NCBI GenBank assembly: GCA_002238555.1
Contig: MPMO01000027.1
Location: 1 to 59,260, forward strand
Reading direction: 5' to 3'
DNA length: 59,260 nt
Origin: Caldilineaceae bacterium bin34
GTDB lineage: Bacteria > Chloroflexota > Anaerolineae > Caldilineales > Caldilineaceae
The notes beneath the pieces are model-generated. The model searched no databases and had not been told where the DNA came from. It saw only the letters and a program-made list of their open reading frames with translations. The translations under genes were made by a program, and so were the position numbers. This document shows positions 9,017 through 17,155 of the stretch, in pieces. Numbering within the stretch: the first letter of the stretch is position 1; each line of letters opens with the position of its first letter.

Positions 9017-9580
9017 ATGACCGAACACAATGCACCCCGCCAGGCAAAATCGCAGACACAGGCAACGGTGCATCTCCATTATCCGGCACTGGATATTGGA
9101 GCGCCCACCCACATCACCTACACCCATGGTGGGTTGATGATGGTCAACTGGCATGAATGCACCTATGTGGAAGCCGCACGGAGGCTGAACCAACTGGGGT
9201 CGAGGACGGTGCGGGGACGGCTGTGGACGGCCTCGAATCTGCGATCCTTTACCCGTCGTCACGGCATTACCCGCGAATTGCACATGCCTCCCATGCAGAA
9301 GGTGGTGGATGTGCCGGGCATACCCAAGGAGTACGCCATCCCTTCCTTGGTGCCGGTACTGGAGGTGACCGACGGCCTGCGGTCGCCTCACGTCATCGCC
9401 CGCATCATTGAGAAAGGCGACGAGGATGCCCTGGTGCGCTTGCGCAATGCCGTCCGCACCGATCCCGTGGTGCGCGCCGAAGTGTTGGCCTTGGCATCCG
9501 ACCTGCTGGATCACCCCTGGGCAGGCCCGGAATATCACGAGTTCTTGGATCTTGCCCGCACCTCTGGCCATTCCGACTGA
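9017..9580 (+). CDS. Hypothetical protein, probable partner of the nucleotidyltransferase downstream
   Basis: A 187-residue protein from ATG 9017. The segment EAARRLNQLGSRTVRGRLWT followed by SNLRSFTRRHG looks like the helix-turn-helix-like piece seen after the catalytic domain of serine recombinases, so DNA binding is plausible. The rest, including an acidic alpha-helical C-terminus, is not recognised. The stop lies 29 bases inside the likely start region of a nucleotidyltransferase-like gene. That overlap is typical of antitoxin-toxin pairs and suggests, without proving, that this is the antitoxin or regulator. The frame is open about 15 codons upstream; the ATG at MTEHNAPRQ was chosen. Confidence 0.5.
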   Translation: MTEHNAPRQAKSQTQATVHLHYPALDIGAPTHITYTHGGLMMVNWHECTYVEAARRLNQLGSRTVRGRLWTASNLRSFTRRHGITRELHMPPMQKVVDVPGIPKEYAIPSLVPVLEVTDGLRSPHVIARIIEKGDEDALVRLRNAVRTDPVVRAEVLALASDLLDHPWAGPEYHEFLDLARTSGHSD

Positions 9581-10408
9581 TCCGCAGCACTGGCTCCGCG
9601 TCCTGCAGGCTGCGGAACGACTGCAGCGCACCTTGGACGGCATCTATGTGGTTGGGGGACAGCGGCGGCCTTATGGGTGGGACACCGCACATCCCATGAT
9701 GCCGATCACTACATGCCGGACCTGGAACACAGGTTCGACGAGGTGCTGGACAGGCTGGAGGCACTGCCCGGATGGATCACGGCACGGATACGTAGGCCCC
9801 ATCTAATTCTGGGACATCTGGATGGTGTCATGGCAGGGGTGGCGCAATTCCCCTCCGTCGCTTCCGATTCCATGCAGGTGGAAACCACCCAAGTCACCAC
9901 CCCGCAGGGTTTGACGATTCGTCTCCCCACCTTTCGCGACACCCTGCTCCTCAAAAGCCGTCTGCTGATGACGCGCAACATGGCCCGGGACTACGTTGAC
10001 TACGTTTATCTGGCCATGAGTTTGGAAGACACCAATTTGGAACAGGCCTTGGCCCCTGCAAGGCGATACAAGCTTCCGTCCTCGGGTCTATGGTCGCACG
10101 ATGGTTCCGAACGCCCCATCGCCTTTCTGGAGGAATTGGGGCTTCGTCTTGTTTGCCCCACACCAAAGGACACACGCCAGATCCGATTGCACTGGCATCG
10201 GTTCCAGTCCCTCAGTACAGGGGGCTCGTTCCCATCCTGGGATGAAATCGCATCCCATTGCCAAACCGAGGGCACCCGTGTATTGGAGGTTCATCGTGCA
10301 TGGAACACCCGTGAACCCTACGCGTCCGGCCACAGGCAAGAAGGCAGTGACAATGGCGAAGTCCCGGGGGACAGAACTGACGGGAAGAACACGTGCCTTA
10401 ATGGGTAA
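9552..10408 (+). pseudogene. Nucleotidyltransferase-like protein (AbiEii-like toxin), frameshifted
   Basis: The first frame (from TTG 9552) reads LQAAERLQRTLDGIYVVGG. At the run of five G (9654-9658) the homology jumps to another frame that reads TAAALWVGHRTSHDADHYMP and continues to 10408. Joined, VVGGTAAALxxGHRxSxDAD is the conserved nucleotide-binding motif of the AbiEii/DUF1814-type nucleotidyltransferases, which act as type IV toxins. The later segment RLPTFRDTLLLKSRLLMTRN also fits that family. One missing G would explain the break, so this is either a real inactivation or a homopolymer sequencing error. The gene overlaps the probable partner upstream. Confidence 0.55.
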
Positions 10409-10972
10409 GGCATAGTTTGCGGGAGTAAGTTTTCCATGTCTTCTTTTGGGCACACCTCCGGTATCCAGCCATCGTTACCAAAGCCTTGAATTGTTCCCTG
10501 CCAGTCACGTTCAAGGGCTGTTGCGGCCTGGAAAAACCTGTCCACGGTGGTGACAGTGGTGGTTCGGGCGGCATCGCCCCGGTACCTGGCGGATGCCGCG
10601 CCTTGGTCCTGAAGCAGCGAAGGATGCATACCTGCTCCCACGCGAGTACGGCCATCCCGGAGATGTTCGAGACGCTGGTACCTGGAGCGACATCGCGACC
10701 ATTGATCCCATCCGCTGATCCGACAGGCTACAATTTACCTGGCCGCGGGAACTGTCCCGTTGAACTGCTGCAACTGATGCAGGGATACGAACATGGCCGA
10801 AGCCAAGCCGAATACCGGCGCTGACGTGGAAGATGCGAACCCTATGCCCCCAAGGCACTGTCCCTGACCAACACGCTGACTACACTGTACTCTCAGGGCA
10901 GTTGGCAAGAGTGGCTGTCGGACACAATGGCACTGGATGTGCATCGCTGGACCCCACTCCAGGGAGGAAGCC
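10409..10972. other. Intergenic region, nothing recognised
   Basis: 564 bases with only short frames lacking family resemblance. On the minus strand a frame covering 10641-10318 contains a plausible-looking stretch (VTTVDRFFQAATALERDWQG) that I cannot assign. It may be a gene relic. Confidence 0.35.
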
Positions 10973-11223
10973 ATGGCTGCCAACCATGATCTGTTGAGAC
11001 GCATCACAGCCCGTCACGACATATTCGGAGGGACGCCGATTGTCAGCGACATGCGAATATCCGTGGAACCCATCCTCAGCCTGCTGAGCCAAGGAGCCGC
11101 GCAGGAGGAATTGCCGGACGATTACCCCGGACCGAACCGGAAGACATTCGGGCCTGCAGCGCCTACGCCCACGCGGTCATTGCCAAGGATCGGCTCGACA
11201 CGACTTCGGTAGCCGAGGCATGA
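10973..11223 (+). pseudogene. DUF433-family antitoxin, frameshifted
   Basis: ATG 10973 follows a strong ribosome-binding site (GGGAGG). The product reads HDIFGGTPIVSDMRISVEPI and LSLLSQGAAQEELPDDYP, the standard DUF433 pattern (x-I-xGG-x-P-x-I-x-x-x-R-I-S). At the C-run near 11124 the homology moves to another frame, reading EPEDIRACSAYAHAVIAKDR and ending at TGA 11221-11223. DUF433 proteins are antitoxins usually paired with DUF5615 (PIN-like) toxins. An ATG overlaps this stop (ATGA) and begins MRLLDD, like DUF5615, but stops after eight codons. The module looks dead on both sides. Confidence 0.6.
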
Positions 11224-11360
11224 GGCTTCTGGATGACAGACCGTAGAACAACCAGTCGCGCAATTCTCTGCATCTCCTGGTCCCGAGGTGTTGGATTGTC
11301 CCGAAAGTACCCACACCATTCGCTGACTGCCAACCCGTCTGACTCCACCATGACCGTTTG

Positions 11361-12431
11361 ATGTCGCCTCTCCTTCGCAACCAACTGGCCCCACCCTTGC
11401 TGGACGGCTACGGAGCACTCTACTCGAGGTTGGGCCGCCCCAAGCCTGGAGAGGAAGAAACCTTCCGGGCCAAGCTTCTGCAAGACTACCTTGCCCCCGC
11501 GGACCAACGCTCCGACCTGCTCCGCCTGTGTCGCAGACTTGGCTCTTTGCTGCTTCCTCAGGCTCCTGTTCAGGTGGGAGGAGTCCAGCTACCCCAGCCT
11601 TTCATTCTGGCGGGAGGCTGGATCAAGGGCAGAGGCTATGCCAACGAGATCGAGGCTCTGGCCCAGGTGGTCCGCCCCGATTCGTTCCTGCCGGGCTGGC
11701 GCACGCTGCCCTTGTTGGCCGGACCGGTGGAGTTCGGCTCGTTCAACCGTTGGCCCCGACTCGCACCCGGTGTCTCCGGCAACCCCGGTATCCGCGCCGC
11801 GACAGCCTATTTGTCCTTGCATCGATCGGACCTTCCTGCCACCTACGGACTCAACATCTCGCCCCCTCCGGTACCGGGCGATGGTGAAGAAATGCGACAG
11901 GAGATCACCGAGTCCCTGGAGATCATCTTCGCCGCGGATCTCAAACCGTCCTGGATCACCCTGAACCTCGCGCACCTCATGATGGACCCGGAGTTGGCTG
12001 CCACGGTCGACGACCTCGTGGCGGCGGCCAGTCAAGCCATGCCCACCGCCACCCCGCTTTGGTTCAAGGTGAGTCCCGAGCTGCCGGCATCCCGTTACCG
12101 AGAACTCCTGACACTGTGCGACGAATGCAACGTCAAGGCAATCATCGCGACCGATGTCCTTTTCCAGTACCACCCGGATGGCTCGCCGGCTTTCGTGAGC
12201 GGCAAGCCGCTCGCCCCCTTGGCGCGCAAAGCCCAGATCGCCCTGGCCACCTTGAAACACATCCACGGCCATGAAGTGGATCTCGTGGCCTGTGGGGGAA
12301 TTATGGCCGGTCGGGACCTGCCCGCATTGGCGCGGTTGGGAATCCGGGCCTGGCAATACCATTCGGCTTTGGGTCACCGAGGCCCGCTTGCCGCCCCCCT
12401 GATTTGGTGGGAGGCTGAAAGACGACGCTGA
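11361..12431 (+). CDS. Divergent dihydroorotate-dehydrogenase-like TIM-barrel protein
   Basis: A 356-residue protein from ATG 11361, the length of class 2 dihydroorotate dehydrogenase. Family-like segments appear in order: YGLNISPP, PLWFKVSPELP, VKAIIATDVL, VSGKPLAPLARK, VDLVACGGIMAGRDL and a final GxxxWQYHSALGHRGP. These correspond to the FMN and phosphate-binding strands. However, the substrate-binding Asn-rich motif (NVSSPNT in PyrD) is replaced by LNLAHLMMDPE, and the nucleophile loop is not recognisable. It may act on another substrate or be a paralogue of PyrD. It is isolated among toxin-antitoxin genes, so context gives no help. Confidence 0.6.
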   Translation: MSPLLRNQLAPPLLDGYGALYSRLGRPKPGEEETFRAKLLQDYLAPADQRSDLLRLCRRLGSLLLPQAPVQVGGVQLPQPFILAGGWIKGRGYANEIEALAQVVRPDSFLPGWRTLPLLAGPVEFGSFNRWPRLAPGVSGNPGIRAATAYLSLHRSDLPATYGLNISPPPVPGDGEEMRQEITESLEIIFAADLKPSWITLNLAHLMMDPELAATVDDLVAAASQAMPTATPLWFKVSPELPASRYRELLTLCDECNVKAIIATDVLFQYHPDGSPAFVSGKPLAPLARKAQIALATLKHIHGHEVDLVACGGIMAGRDLPALARLGIRAWQYHSALGHRGPLAAPLIWWEAERRR

Positions 12432-13017
12432 ACCACACGTGCCACCGACCTGACCAAATCGATTGTCATGCCGGATTATCCCTGTCGATGCGCCCGTCGT
12501 TCCGATGCCAGTGCCCATGCATGCCTCACCACAGACAGAATTCCGAGTGTTCCGGCAAGCCGATCGTTGGCTGCCTTGAAGAGACCGGCTTCAACTTCTC
12601 CCCCACCTGCACCTGAAACCTGCCACGGCGGCGGGCTAATCGTCCCCTGCGAAAACCGGCCGACCAGTATCAGGGATTGAGTGCTGGTACGAACCTTCCA
12701 AGCGGCGGGAAACCCTGCCGCGAAGGTTGAAGACGAGGTCTGTAGCCGATGACTTCCACCATGGCCTCAGGCAAACACACGGGCCTCATTCCCTCCTTGT
12801 GGCTGCCGATGACAGGTTCAGACCATAATCAACCAACCTGACACTGCGCAGTGCCACAGTTGCTGATGACAGACTGGTACAACACCATGGATGGGATGAA
12901 CGTCAAGGAGAGATTGGCCCAAACCAAGATTCTCACTCCTGCTTGGTTGATTGAACCTTACAGACAGCCCGCCTCGCAGCTCCAATACCGGTGGGAAACG
13001 GGAAGGAAGGTAACCCA
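12432..13017. other. Intergenic region upstream of hicBA
   Basis: 586 bases without a recognisable gene. CACTGCGCAGTG at 12842-12853 is a perfect 12-base palindrome, about 165 bases before the antitoxin start. It is a possible but weak operator candidate. Confidence 0.35.
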
Positions 13018-13392
13018 ATGAGCCGAAAGCAATTCCTGCCCACCGATCATGAAGCGTCCATTGCGACCCGGGCAGGTGCAACCGAACCGGATTACTCCCG
13101 CTACATAGTCCTGTTCCTGCAATTTTATGTCAAGGGCGATCAGTGGCTTGGGGACTGTGAAGCCCTGGGAGTCATGTCCTGTGGGGATACTCTGGACGAA
13201 GCTAGGCATTCCCTGAATTCGCTGATTGACATCACTCTGGGTTCCTGGTCGGATGACGGAGAACTGGAACGTCTGTTCCAGGAAAAGAACATCCGGGTGT
13301 ATTCGGGTCCCCTTGCACAGAACGACATGGACTATCCGGTTCTGACCCCCAATCACTTGCTGGAAATGCATCTGCAACCCACCTTGGCCTGA
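13018..13392 (+). CDS. hicB: HicB-like antitoxin
   Basis: This 124-residue protein has the HicB partial RNase-H-like fold. DYSRYIVLFLQFYVKGDQWL matches the first strand, and GDCEALGVMSCGDTLDEARH is the classic HicB signature (ex-L-G-x-x-x-x-G-D-T-x-x-E-A). A ribosome-binding site (GGAAGG) precedes ATG 13018. The C-terminus shows no obvious ribbon-helix-helix or helix-turn-helix domain, so autoregulation may need another factor. The toxin gene starts five bases after its stop. HicB would bind and neutralise HicA. Confidence 0.75.
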   Translation: MSRKQFLPTDHEASIATRAGATEPDYSRYIVLFLQFYVKGDQWLGDCEALGVMSCGDTLDEARHSLNSLIDITLGSWSDDGELERLFQEKNIRVYSGPLAQNDMDYPVLTPNHLLEMHLQPTLA

Positions 13393-13396
13393 GTCA

Positions 13397-13651
13397 ATGT
13401 CCAGTGCCTCCCTGCCCGCCCTTACCGACCGTCAACTTTGTCGCCTGCTGGAACTGGAGGGCTGGGAATACGGACGCACCAGCCAGCACGGGTTCTTCAT
13501 GCGCAAGCGAGATGCCCAAGGCTACCGTCATGCCGTAATCCCGGATAAACCTTTACCTAAAAGGTTGCTGGGACGCATCCTGAGTTCCAAGCAGTCCGGT
13601 ATTGGCCGGAATGGTCTCAGGACCATGATTGACAAGCACGGGCTGAGGTGA
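13397..13651 (+). CDS. hicA: HicA-like mRNA interferase toxin
   Basis: This 84-residue protein has the double-stranded-RNA-binding-like HicA fold. LCRLLELEGWEYGRTSQHGF contains the catalytic histidine (H31), followed by HAVIPDKPLPKRLLGRIL and a final basic helix. HicA cleaves mRNA and is held inactive by HicB. The gene lies five bases behind hicB in the antitoxin-first order, so the two are co-transcribed. The reading frame is intact, unlike the neighbouring toxin-antitoxin genes. Confidence 0.75.
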   Translation: MSSASLPALTDRQLCRLLELEGWEYGRTSQHGFFMRKRDAQGYRHAVIPDKPLPKRLLGRILSSKQSGIGRNGLRTMIDKHGLR

Positions 13652-13692
13652 TACGGAGCAAGTAGGGCTCCCCCCTGAAAACCGATGAAGTT

Positions 13693-13905
13693 AACGACCG
13701 ATTCCGCGCAACGCCGACGCAGCAACGGCCTCTGAAGCAACGAGCCTTGACCAAGCCCTGCAACGCACGGCCCGCGTAGCTGTCCCATGCCCATGAAGCT
13801 TTGGATACCGCGGTCGCGGAGGCGTGAGGATGGCCCGCTGACATCTCGGAGGACGACGCTCTCGCGGCACTCCCGGCCCTTAACCTGGAACGCTCCAGTG
13901 CATGA
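13693..13905 (+). pseudogene. C-terminal relic of a large DNA methylase (MmeI-like), copy 1
   Basis: One frame reads NDRFRATPTQQRPLKQRALT, then KPCNARPA-stop-LSHAHEALDTAVAEA-stop-GWPADISEDDALAALPALNL. This closely resembles the conserved tail of large class I SAM-dependent DNA methylases of the MmeI type (LTNLYNARPAWL...AHxALDAAVAAAYGWPADL). Two in-frame stops sit where Trp and Tyr codons are expected, so it is a dead remnant of about 70 codons. A second copy lies at 15685-15914, and each copy precedes a Uma2 gene. Confidence 0.6.
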
Positions 13906-14076
13906 GACGTGGTGAGGGACTTCGGAGGCGTCCCGGATGGAGTACTGCCAACTTGATGGCGGGATAGGACCACCTATCTCCGATTAGACGACATGTCCTG
14001 AACCTGCAATATGCCGCAGCCACGTTGCCGGAAACACGGTGTAAAATCGGATCTCGGCAAGTCAGGGAGATGAACC

Positions 14077-15324
14077 ATGGACACGGCCGTGCGAGCATGG
14101 ACACAGATGGCAGTACCGGCATCCAACGGGCGCGCGGTGGAGCTGCGTCCCAACGCCGATCCAACCATGACGCGGGAAGCGCGGGAAGCGCGGATTGCTT
14201 GGCGGCTGGAGCACCTCGACGAGTGGCAGCGCGGCCTTGAAGATCTGGCCCACTACGATTCGGGCTACGCGTATGACGTCGCCCACGAGTACGACTACGA
14301 CTGGACGACCGACCCCGACTACGGCCCCGAGGGCATTCACCTCTTTGAATTCGACGAGGACGGCGTGCTGTATCCCGACGACGACCGACCCCAAGCCATC
14401 GAGCTCTACATGCGCGACACTGCCCGGGACCTGGTCGGCAACCGCGTGGTGTACCAGACTCGTTACGGTTTCGTGCCCGAGATCGCCGAATTCCTAGGGC
14501 TGCGTACCCGGCAGGGCCGCCCTTCGAACACGGTAAAGCCGGACCTGATCGTGATGCCGTCAGAGAAGGATCTGGATCCGGCCCGGCTGCCGGAGGACCG
14601 CAAGCCCCGACCCGACGATGCCGTCCCGGAACTGGTGCTGGAGATCCTGTCGGAGTCCACGGCCGCACGGGACTTGGGCGACAAGCAACGACTGTACGAA
14701 TATCTGGGGGTCCGCGAGTACCTGGTATACGACCTCGGCGACAAGCGCTGGCCGGGTTCGCCGAGGGAATTGCTGCTGTACCGGCTGGGGGAGAGCGGGG
14801 CCTACCGACAGATTGATGCCGCTCCCGGGTTGTCCGAACCGAAGGCACAAGCTATTTGGAGCGAGGTATTTGACGCGCACATCCGCATGCTTCCTGACAC
14901 ACGGGAGGAGAGCATGGCGTCTTATGGGCGGGCACCTCGCTTCCAGTGGTGGGATGATGCACAGTTCCGCTGGCGCGACCGCGAGACTGACATCGAACAC
15001 GAACAAGAACGGATCGTGCGGGAGCGAGACCAGGCCGTGCGGGAGCGAGATCAGGTCGTGCGGGCAAACGAGCGAATCACCCAGGAACGTACAAACATGG
15101 CCATCGCCCTGCTGCGCGCACATCTGGGGTCGGAACTGGCGACACACTTGAACCGAATCGAGGCTACTTGGCACCGGGACGGCCTGCCAACGGATGTGGT
15201 CGCCCGTATCCTGAAGGTGCGGGAAACACCCGATGCATGGCACGCCCTGCTACTGCCGGACGAACTCGACGACGATCGACCGCCGGTCCCGCGCGAGCCG
15301 CCTCCCCCCAAAGGTAGCTGGTAG
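14077..15324 (+). CDS. Uma2-family PD-(D/E)XK endonuclease-like protein
   Basis: A 415-residue protein with a ribosome-binding site (AGGGAGA) six bases before ATG 14077. The central part (about residues 110-240) is a Uma2/DUF820 domain: VKPDLIVMP, then PELVLEILSESTAARDLGDK and YEYLGVREYLVYDL, giving the nuclease-fold residues D, E and K in order. A charged N-terminal region precedes it. The C-terminal third is a coiled coil with repeated RERDQ units, then a helical tail. The Uma2 family is abundant in cyanobacteria and Chloroflexota; its role is uncertain, possibly DNA repair or mobile-element-associated. A degraded copy lies at 16262-16799. Confidence 0.8.
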   Translation: MDTAVRAWTQMAVPASNGRAVELRPNADPTMTREAREARIAWRLEHLDEWQRGLEDLAHYDSGYAYDVAHEYDYDWTTDPDYGPEGIHLFEFDEDGVLYPDDDRPQAIELYMRDTARDLVGNRVVYQTRYGFVPEIAEFLGLRTRQGRPSNTVKPDLIVMPSEKDLDPARLPEDRKPRPDDAVPELVLEILSESTAARDLGDKQRLYEYLGVREYLVYDLGDKRWPGSPRELLLYRLGESGAYRQIDAAPGLSEPKAQAIWSEVFDAHIRMLPDTREESMASYGRAPRFQWWDDAQFRWRDRETDIEHEQERIVRERDQAVRERDQVVRANERITQERTNMAIALLRAHLGSELATHLNRIEATWHRDGLPTDVVARILKVRETPDAWHALLLPDELDDDRPPVPREPPPPKGSW

Positions 15325-15684
15325 GCAACTGCGGACATGCCCGTGCGCCAACCGATGCCGCGGGCCACGGACGACACCGTAGCGCAACGGAGGGGTCTTC
15401 AGACCTCCAACAGCCCTGCCTTCCGACACGAAATCCCAAACGTTATCAGTCCGGGAGGCACATTCCAGAGCCCCCAGGGCGATTCGCTGGCCTATACGGA
15501 CATGGTTCCAATGGTTCCACTGCTCGTCGGTTTACCGCAGGCCTCAGCCAGCCGACGATGTCACGAACACCCTCGCACCATTGCAATTGCGGAAACCGCC
15601 AGGAACCTGGTTGCACAGTGCGACCGCCGGCTGAACCCGCCCGTATGGGTGAAGTAGTCGAAGAACCTGTGTCTGAATACTTCA
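15325..15684. other. Intergenic region, nothing recognised
   Basis: 360 bases between the intact Uma2 gene and the second methylase relic. No gene, repeat or terminator is evident. Confidence 0.4.
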
Positions 15685-15914
15685 AACGACCAGTTCCGCG
15701 TGACACCAATGCAGCTGCGGCCCTGAAGCAAAAACCCTGACCAAGCCCTGCAACGTACGGCCCGCGTGGCTATCCCATGCCCACGAAGCGTCGGAGGCCG
15801 TGGTCGCGGAGGCGTATGGTTGGCTTGGGTTGGCTTGCCGACATCTCGGAAGACGATACCCTGGCCGCACTCTTTGCCCTTGACCTGGAACGCCTCAACG
15901 CGAAGGCGCGGTGA
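15685..15914 (+). pseudogene. C-terminal relic of a large DNA methylase (MmeI-like), copy 2
   Basis: This is nearly the same sequence as 13693-13905. Here the Trp is kept (NVRPAWLSHAHEASEAVVAE followed by AYGW), but small deletions break the frame near 15722-15740. A 10-base tandem duplication (GGTTGGCTTG repeated near 15817-15837) shifts it again before LADISEDDTLAALFALDLER. It ends at TGA 15912-15914. The different lesions in the two copies show that they decayed independently after duplication. Confidence 0.6.
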
Positions 15915-16261
15915 GAGGCTTTGGGAAAGTCCCCAATGAAGTGCCGCAACTCACCTGTCTGTCTCGGCTTCATGGGCACGTCCTGAGCCTCAACCAACCA
16001 CATCCACGTTGCCGAAAACGCCTTGCAAGGTCCTACCGGAGCGCACAGACATACCTCCGACCCGCTCCGCCTCCCTGATTCCTTTCCAAGGTTGGCACGC
16101 GTGATGTGGTGTGGGAAGGTGGGCCATGGAACCGTTTCTGCGCCTCAAACCTTGAGGCGTCCCTTTCACCTCGGCCTGTGCCTTGCGGTCAGGCAACGTT
16201 TCCCGATCACTCTCCTGCGACCGGGGTGGAATTCGGCATCGGCACACTCAGGGAACATGCC

Positions 16262-16799
16262 ATGGCAACCGTCGTTCGGGAACGGGAACGAATACAGGCG
16301 ACACCCAATGGACGCGTGCGGGACCGGTACGCCACCCCAACCATGACGCGCGCGGTGCAGGAGAAGAGGATTGCCCAGCGGCTGGACCATCTGGACGAGT
16401 GGCAGCGCGACCCGAAGGGCCTGGCCCCCTACGATCCGCGCTATGCCTACGATGTCGCCCATGAGTACGACCATGATTGGACGACCGCCCCCGACTACGG
16501 GACCGGATCGTGCAGGAAAATGACCGATCGCCCAGGAACAGGACCAAGCAGTGCAGGCGCGAAACCAGCTCGCTCAAGAACGGACAAACATGGCCGTCAA
16601 CCTGCTGTGCGCGCATCCGGGGTCGGAACTGGCGGCAGTGCACCTGAACCGAATCGAGGCAGTCTGGCACCGGGACGGCCCGCCGACGGATATAGTCGAC
16701 CTCATCCCACAGGTGCGGTCGACGCCCGAGGCGTGGCAGTCGCTGCTGCTACCGGACAAACCCGACGACGACCCCGGCCCCGCCGTCACTGCCACCTGA
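16262..16799 (+). pseudogene. Degenerate Uma2-family paralogue lacking its catalytic core
   Basis: From ATG 16262 the first 80 residues match the intact Uma2 protein at 14077 (QRLDHLDEWQRDPKGLAPYD, then YAYDVAHEYDHDWTT and PDYG). Right after PDYG the sequence jumps to the coiled coil and tail (QERTNMAVNLLCAHPGSELA, then LNRIEAVWHRDG), in a different frame that ends at 16799. About 245 codons, comprising the whole nuclease domain, are missing. It is a deletion pseudogene of the tandem duplicate. Confidence 0.7.
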
Positions 16800-17025
16800 C
16801 GGCGCTGAGCCGACAATGGGGAAACGTGGCCGTACCAGTGGGGCCGGCCTGACATTACAGTGGTCAAGCAGCAAGCTGCGCGCGCCGGCGGTAGTGGCAG
16901 CACTGGACCAGTCCAGGCGTGCCTCCGCTTCCAGGCCAGCCAGTGGTCCGTGGCGGGGACGATACGCAGCCGCATCCGCCACAGCAGGCGCCGCACCCGG
17001 ACATGCCGCAATGGGGAGACGAAAA

Positions 17026-17047
17026 CCGGCTCAAACCTGTCCAAGCC
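17026..17047. repeat. Relic of an IS terminal inverted repeat
   Basis: CCGGCTCAAACCTGTCCAAGCC matches the inner side and end of the right terminal repeat of the IS4-like element at 58508-58530 with only a few differences. Minus-strand frames just to its left (17020-16860) include VRRLLWRMRLRIVPATDHWL, which could be a transposase tail, but this is weak. Confidence 0.4.
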
Positions 17048-17155
17048 GGTCAATACCTACATGTGAATTCCCCGTGGGCGAAGACTTCCAAAATGCTGTA
17101 TCTTCAACGAATGATCCCTTTCTTGCGCGTCCTTGATTAACTATGCCAACACCCT

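Noticed and set aside
11163..11507. Minus-strand frame with natural-looking composition (MVESDGLAVSEWCGYFRD)
   Set aside because: It is antisense to the end of the DUF433 relic and the start of the DHOD-like gene, and I recognise no family. It could be a relic but is not supportable.
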